From Triatoma infestans (taxonomy: Eukaryota; Arthropoda; Insecta; Hemiptera; Reduviidae), in assembly GCA_011037195.1 (NCBI GenBank), contig JAAEAF010000227.1, positions 248,001 through 312,000 of the forward strand: a stretch of 64,000 nucleotides of DNA, given 5' to 3'. Below the pieces are notes generated by a model that saw only the letters and a list, made by a program, of their open reading frames with translations, was not told the origin of the DNA and did no database searches. Numbering within the stretch: position 1 is the stretch's first letter; every line of letters begins with the position of its first letter. The translations under genes and the position numbers were made by a program. Positions 59,200 to 64,000 of the stretch are shown in pieces.

Positions 59200-61380
59200 A
59201 GAAGAAAAATATAAATCAATCAATACAGCTAAATATGCAATAAAGAAGCCTATAAAAAAAGAAAGAAGAAACTTATATCAATAATTATTAGTACTAGTAA
59301 ATACTGACCGCAAACCTCGACTAATTTCTAAATAATATAAATAATTATTATGTTTTGATTATACTTTAATTTATGAATTACTTAATTATTTGTTTAATCA
59401 AGTGATTGTAGTTTTATATTACTTACTGCGTTAAGGGACCATAGGTGAATTCCATTCTTATATTGGACAATTGGACATGAAGGGGTTCGCATATGCATAA
59501 AGAGAGAGTGCAACGTAGTTGAATACACATATACAGACACAGGGAATTCCCTTGAGAAACTTTACTCCCTTCCACAATACTAACATATATATACAGGAAG
59601 GGCAGCAACCCTTCAGTGCCCAATAGTGGCCCTTTACTTCTAGGGGTTAATATATTAAGAGAACTATATGCAAATCAACCAGTGCATAGCGAGAGGGGGG
59701 TCCTAGAAAGGAAATATTATGATTTCCTATTATTGTAAACATAACTAACGATTATTATATTAAATAATTATAATAAACAGTTTGATAGGATTTGGTATCA
59801 TCTTTTGTAGAAAATTTTCAAAGTAAAAGGAGTTTCATAAAATAAAATGTTTAAATTTTTAAATAAACTGATTTTCTAGGAAAACGTTTCTATTATTAAA
59901 ATAGATAAACTTACTCTTTAATATAGAAATAAGTTAAACAGAATATTCAGTTTAAATGATAAGATCATAACAATTGATAAAAGATTCTGTTGGAGAATTG
60001 ATTTCTATTCTTCATTATAGTTTTTCTTAGCAAATTTTAAAAAGGAATTCTTCATTTTTTCTTTTATTATATTATTTCAATATAGATATTGGTTCTTAAA
60101 AGAAATGCAGATAAAATTATAGTGAGACATTCAATATACATCTAGTGAATCTTACATTCTTTGTAGCAGGTAATAAAACCATGCCCGCATACTGACACAA
60201 GATTGATTTCTTCTTGGCTAAAATTTAAGATCACTTTTAAAGAGCAATGTTAAAAAAATGTAGTTGCATTCGCTAAAACAGTGCACATTCAGCCGTTTAA
60301 TCAAGCATCAAATTAAGTTACAAGTACATTATAAGTATTATGCATTGTTATTCAAAAATATTGAACCAATAAAGGTATTGTAGATCAAATGCCCACAAAG
60401 AAATTTTCGTAATTTTTAAATTACCTGTTAAGCAGCTATTTTATCAATTCCTGGTCAAGTTAACCAAACAACCTGGGTTCTTTAATCTTCATGTTCACAT
60501 AAGATTGACAAAAAAATAGTCGTTAACACTGAAATTTCATACCAGTTTCAAGCTCACATCATTAACGCTACCAGTTTTACATCACACTATCAAGCAACTT
60601 CATCAATCTTTGCTCTCTCTCGCTCTGTATCTATTTTTTTTCTTCTCACAAAATTCGTAATTACAAATTATGTAAAATGCAAGTAGTAGTTTTTGTTCAT
60701 TTACAACCTCAACAACACTATTTCTTATTTCCAGTACACTAGCAATCTAACCATTTTGAATGGAAGGCGCCAGAAAAATACAACTATATACGTCGTAGTT
60801 CATATATCCAACACATGCGAGGACTTTAAACTTCAAAGCCCTTGGTTAAAAGTTCCTGTGGTTCTGGGCCTTTTAAGAAATTATTGATCAAAGTATCTTA
60901 CTTATCGTTTTAGTAAACCACACAAATGTATAAAAACTGTTCAACTTACAGCAAACTAACAACAACAAGAAATGAACTATCCATAAAAGAATAAATATGT
61001 AGCTAATTTAATGCTATAAATAGGTCTCTGCAATGGTAGCAGGAAATGATGGTGAATATTGGAAGTGATTCACAATAATTTATATTTGATATACCTAGTA
61101 TTTAACGAGGGCAGATTGACCGAGCGAAAAGTTATGATTGTTGGTAACCTGATTAATGTAAAACGATGTAGTGTTGGCTTTCGCTTGAAGAGTGATGTGG
61201 CTCTAGTTAGAACACTCGCTCGTTCATGCAGTGGATTAGCCAGTGTGCTAGCTTGGTGAACCGTTCAGAGGGTAAGACTTATTTTCCCGTCAAAGTTCAT
61301 CTGGCGACTGAATGTAATCTTCAAAATTGATTTGGCGATTGAGTTTACTCTTTAAAGTTTATTTGGTGATTGATGCTAAT
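59200..61380. other. Unassigned AT-rich sequence
   Basis: No supported gene or known repeat. Confidence 0.35.
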
Positions 61381-61383
61381 CCT

Positions 61384-61692
61384 TTAGGTTTTCAGCATTT
61401 TCAATTTCTCCCAGCTCTTGGTGGAAACTAAAAACAGAATATTGGTGGGAGATTCACTGCCTAAGCTCATTCGCCAATACATTGTAGTGGGCGTGACAGA
61501 GGAGTTAGTGCACAGCGGACGTGCGCTTGGAGGCTTAATAGTGGCATTTGTTGCGTCTGGTATTGAAACTATTGTGTGATGAATTTGCTGGCGATTGGTT
61601 TCATTACTGGTTTTTCCGCGGCTATGAAAAAACCAATGCACAATACCTGTGCGGATAAACTCAAAAACTTCCCTGCAGTTGCAGTTCAACAT
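61384..61692 (-). repeat. Family B repeat, longest copy
   Basis: Reverse of the copies at 8442 and 8744; shares CAACAAATGCCACTATTAAG, CTCTGTCACGCCCACTACAA and TATTGGCGAATGAGC. Both strands are open here: the minus strand for 102 codons, the plus strand for about 54 codons with a plausible segment (LPKLIRQYIVVGVTEELV, then GRALGGLIVAF). I do not recognise either product, and one frame is the shadow of the other. Confidence 0.5.
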
Positions 61693-61790
61693 TGGAGAGT
61701 AATCCTATCATGTTGTAATTTTCAGGCGCTAATAAGGCTTTTAACAATTAATAAATTACGTTACAAAGAAGTAAAAAAAAAATATATATA

Positions 61791-62971
61791 TAGGGTGACC
61801 AGAGTTATATGCTCCACCCACTTTTTTTTTAAACGGCGGGAAATTTCGAAAAAATAGAAAACACGTATTTAATCATTTTTAGTCTAGTTTATTTTCAGTG
61901 ATTGATCCATTTTTTTAAACCCCAATATCCCGAGATACAGCATCCAACTTTTTTTTTCAAATGGAACATTATATTTTTTTTTGCATATTTTTATAGTACT
62001 TGAGCCTCTAAAAAAAAAAAAAAAATTTTAAATCGGTTAGGTTTTTCAAAAGTTATGGTAATTTAAAATATGAAAAACAAATTTCAGTTTAATGTCAAAG
62101 CTCTGGACTCCCATGCTCTGTTTGTAGCAGCACTTAGCTGGCAAAGTCAACATCTAGGCAGGCTAGAGTTATTCGACGTTCCAGATCTTCGACCGAAGCC
62201 ACAGGATTAAGGTTACTTTACACTTTATTTTTTAGATATCCTCACAAAAAAATGGACAAAAAATGCGCAATTTTATGGACTGATGAATCAAAGTTTACCA
62301 ACAATGGCCTTCTAATCGTTGGAACTTTAGAATATGGGCAGAAGAAAATCCACAAGTTACCTTCGCCACACGCCATCAGGTTGTTTTTTCTACAAACGTT
62401 TGGTGTGGAGTTTTAGGAAACCAACTAATCGGCCCATACTTCTACAGAGGGAACTTAACTGGTGAAAGGTATCTAACTTTTTTAAGAGACATTTTGCCAG
62501 TTCTGCTTGAAGATGTTCCTCTAAAACGTCGGCTAGATATGTATTTTCAACAAGATGGTTGCCCGGCACATAATGCGAGAGTTGTTCGACGTTACCTGGA
62601 CAGAAATTTCCATGAAAAGTGGTTAGGAACTCATGGTCCGATCCAATGGCCACCTCGATCTCCGGACTTAACCCCAATGGACTATTTTTGTGGGGATATC
62701 TAAAAAATAAAGTGTACAGTAACCTTAATCCCGTGGCTTCAGTCGAAGATCTGGAACGTCGAATAACTCTAGCCTGCCTAGATGTTGACTTTGCCACTTA
62801 AGTGCTGCTACAAACAGAGCGTGGGAGTCCAGAGCTTTGGCTTGCCTATCCGTTGATGGTGCCCAGTTTGAAGAGCTTCTTTAAAGAAAAAATAAGGTAA
62901 TTTTGATATTAAACTGAAATTTGTTTTTCATATTTTAAATTACCATAACTTTTGAAAAACCTAACCGATTT

Positions 62972-63002
<31 letters not shown>

Positions 63003-63221
63003 GCGGCTCAAGTACTATAAAAATATGCAAAAAAAAATATAATGTTCCATTTGAAAAGAAAAAGTTGGATGCTGTATCTCGGGATATTGGGGTATAAAAA
63101 AATGGATCAATCACTGAAAATAAACTAGACTAAAAATGATTAAATACGTGTTTTCTATTTTTTCGAAATTTCCCGCCGTTTAAAAAAAAAGTGGGTGGAG
63201 CATATAACTCTGGTCACCCTG
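61791..63221 (+). mobile_element. Tc1/mariner-like transposon turned fold-back
   Basis: Termini (T/C)AGGGTGACCAGAGTTATA and its complement, flanked by TA (61789-61790, 63222-63223), the standard target duplication. The inverted arms are not just TIRs: 61791-62250 is the reverse complement of 62685-63221, apart from a deletion of about 75 bp in the left arm, and includes an inverted copy of the 3' end of the transposase gene and its 3' UTR. Confidence 0.85.
62252..62801 (+). pseudogene. DDE transposase (Tc1/mariner superfamily), N-terminus missing, two frameshifts
   Basis: Visible parts: ILWTDESKFTNNG holds the first catalytic Asp; a one-base loss near 62313 shifts the frame; then RIWAEENPQ, VWCGVLGNQLIGPYFY, YFQQDGCPAHNARVVRRYLD (second Asp) and WPPRSPDLTPMDYF (third acidic position, the typical SPDLTPxD motif). 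A second one-base loss near 62684 shifts again into the tail LWGYLKNKVYSNLNPV-like, ending at 62801. The DNA-binding N-terminal half is absent; in its place is the inverted copy of the 3' end. The sequence type is widespread in arthropods. Cannot encode a functional transposase. Confidence 0.85.
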
Positions 63222-63589
63222 TATATATATAAAAGTCTATTTGTAGTTCCAGATAGTTGTGCACATCAGTTTGTCTTGCACCACTTGCACTTAGAAAACT
63301 TTCTCTAGTAGTTAGTACAAACACCTAAGATCAACATTTATAATTTATTCAGTAGCATTAGATTAGTGTTTTCTTAGTGCTTAAGCTGTATATGTATTAA
63401 GCAGTGTTAGCTTAAAGGGAATAAACCTCTTAACATGTCCTCTTTCTATATTGTTTTTAAAATGAAGTATTTCAAGTTGAATTCTTTTCTCTAGTTTTTT
63501 TACATTTAACTCTCTCTAAAGGGTATAATTCTCGAATTACTCGTTGATCAACTTTCACAAATAAAATCTTCTACTAAGTAATGGAATTT

Positions 63590-63782
63590 TTTATTAAGTT
63601 CTGATGAGGCTATTTCAATTTATTATGTAATGATTGTATCATCTGAATAATATTAATTAAAATTAAATATTATGCTTACAATATACCAAGTTTGAAGAAA
63701 ATCGGTTGAACGGAAGTGGTTGGTTTTTTTTACTGAAGTGTTATGTTCGCGTTTTCTATCAACGATTTTATCTGATAAAAAC
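63590..63782 (+). repeat. Family A module fragment
   Basis: TAATTAAAATTAAATATTAT-type spacer, TTTGAAGAAAATCGGTTGAA, CGGAAGTGGTTGG. Confidence 0.65.
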
Positions 63783-64000
63783 CTCCTGGTGTGTAAACAC
63801 TCACACAACTTTCTCTTACTCGCCGTTCCTCAAAATACTATTGACAAAGTATTTATAGTTTTGTGTGTACCAAATTTAATGAAATATTCGTCGCAAACTC
63901 CAAAAACTGTTCAGTAAAAGGCGCACTTCCGGTTTACTAATTTTCTTAAACCGGAATTTCAGCATCTATTTATTTCTAACTAATTATGGTTAGATGATAG
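63783..64000 (-). repeat. Family A copy, reverse, running off the window
   Basis: CTGGTGTGTAAACACTCACA, then AACTTTCTCTTACTCGCC and reverse module blocks (GTTCAGTAAAAGGCGCACTT). It abuts the preceding + fragment head to head. Confidence 0.75.

Overview
The window is AT-rich (my impression is about 70% A+T), intron- and transposon-dominated animal DNA, most likely from an arthropod. The reasons are: one exon with clean splice sites from a conserved eukaryotic gene, piggyBac and Tc1/mariner-type DNA transposons, several non-LTR retrotransposon tails of kinds common in insects, tRNA-derived SINEs, and abundant microsatellites. No bacterial-style operon is present. I found only one protein-coding host feature that I trust: an exon at 375-554 (+) of a UPF0489 (C5orf22-like) gene. 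Everything else that is open is mobile-element sequence or chance.

Layout. 1-1000: intron sequence around the UPF0489 exon. 1001-1927: internally deleted piggyBac element that keeps the transposase C-terminus. 2036-5545: copies of a high-copy repeat ('family A') and a 790-bp fold-back element. 5.5-18.8 kb: mostly unassigned AT-rich sequence with a SINE, two copies of a second repeat ('family B') and one 80-bp direct repeat. 18.8-20.5 kb: a three-level nest, family A containing a piggyBac-type MITE containing a hairpin element with a hammerhead-like ribozyme motif in each arm. 21-28 kb: family A fragments, one split by a 5'-truncated Jockey-type LINE with a 14-bp target duplication. 29.5-31.1 kb: another truncated LINE, whose target duplication also encloses a 400-bp GATATA array. 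31.5-32.6 kb: two SINE copies in inverted orientation, one inside a second copy of the ribozyme hairpin. 34.4-38.9 kb: a SINE and two more LINE tails with RNase H domains, inserted in or beside family A copies. 40.1-40.6 kb: a near-perfect 210-bp-arm hairpin, again with a hammerhead-like motif. 42-57 kb: more family A, decayed RNase H fragments and SINEs. 57-61 kb: mostly unassigned. 61.8-63.2 kb: a Tc1/mariner-like element that has turned into a fold-back. The window ends inside another family A copy.

The elements do not form a pathway; what links them is nesting. Family A accounts for roughly 20 copies or fragments. It has a terminal palindrome, an inverted subterminal 12-mer, a GT/CA tract, internal tandem modules and a 3' hairpin, which is the layout expected of a non-autonomous Helentron-type (HINE/DINE-1-like) element. 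It has served as landing site for LINEs, SINEs, a piggyBac MITE and ribozyme hairpins. The most interesting candidates are the hairpin elements carrying hammerhead-like motifs with a minimal helix III, the type known from Penelope-like elements and retrozymes, and family A itself.
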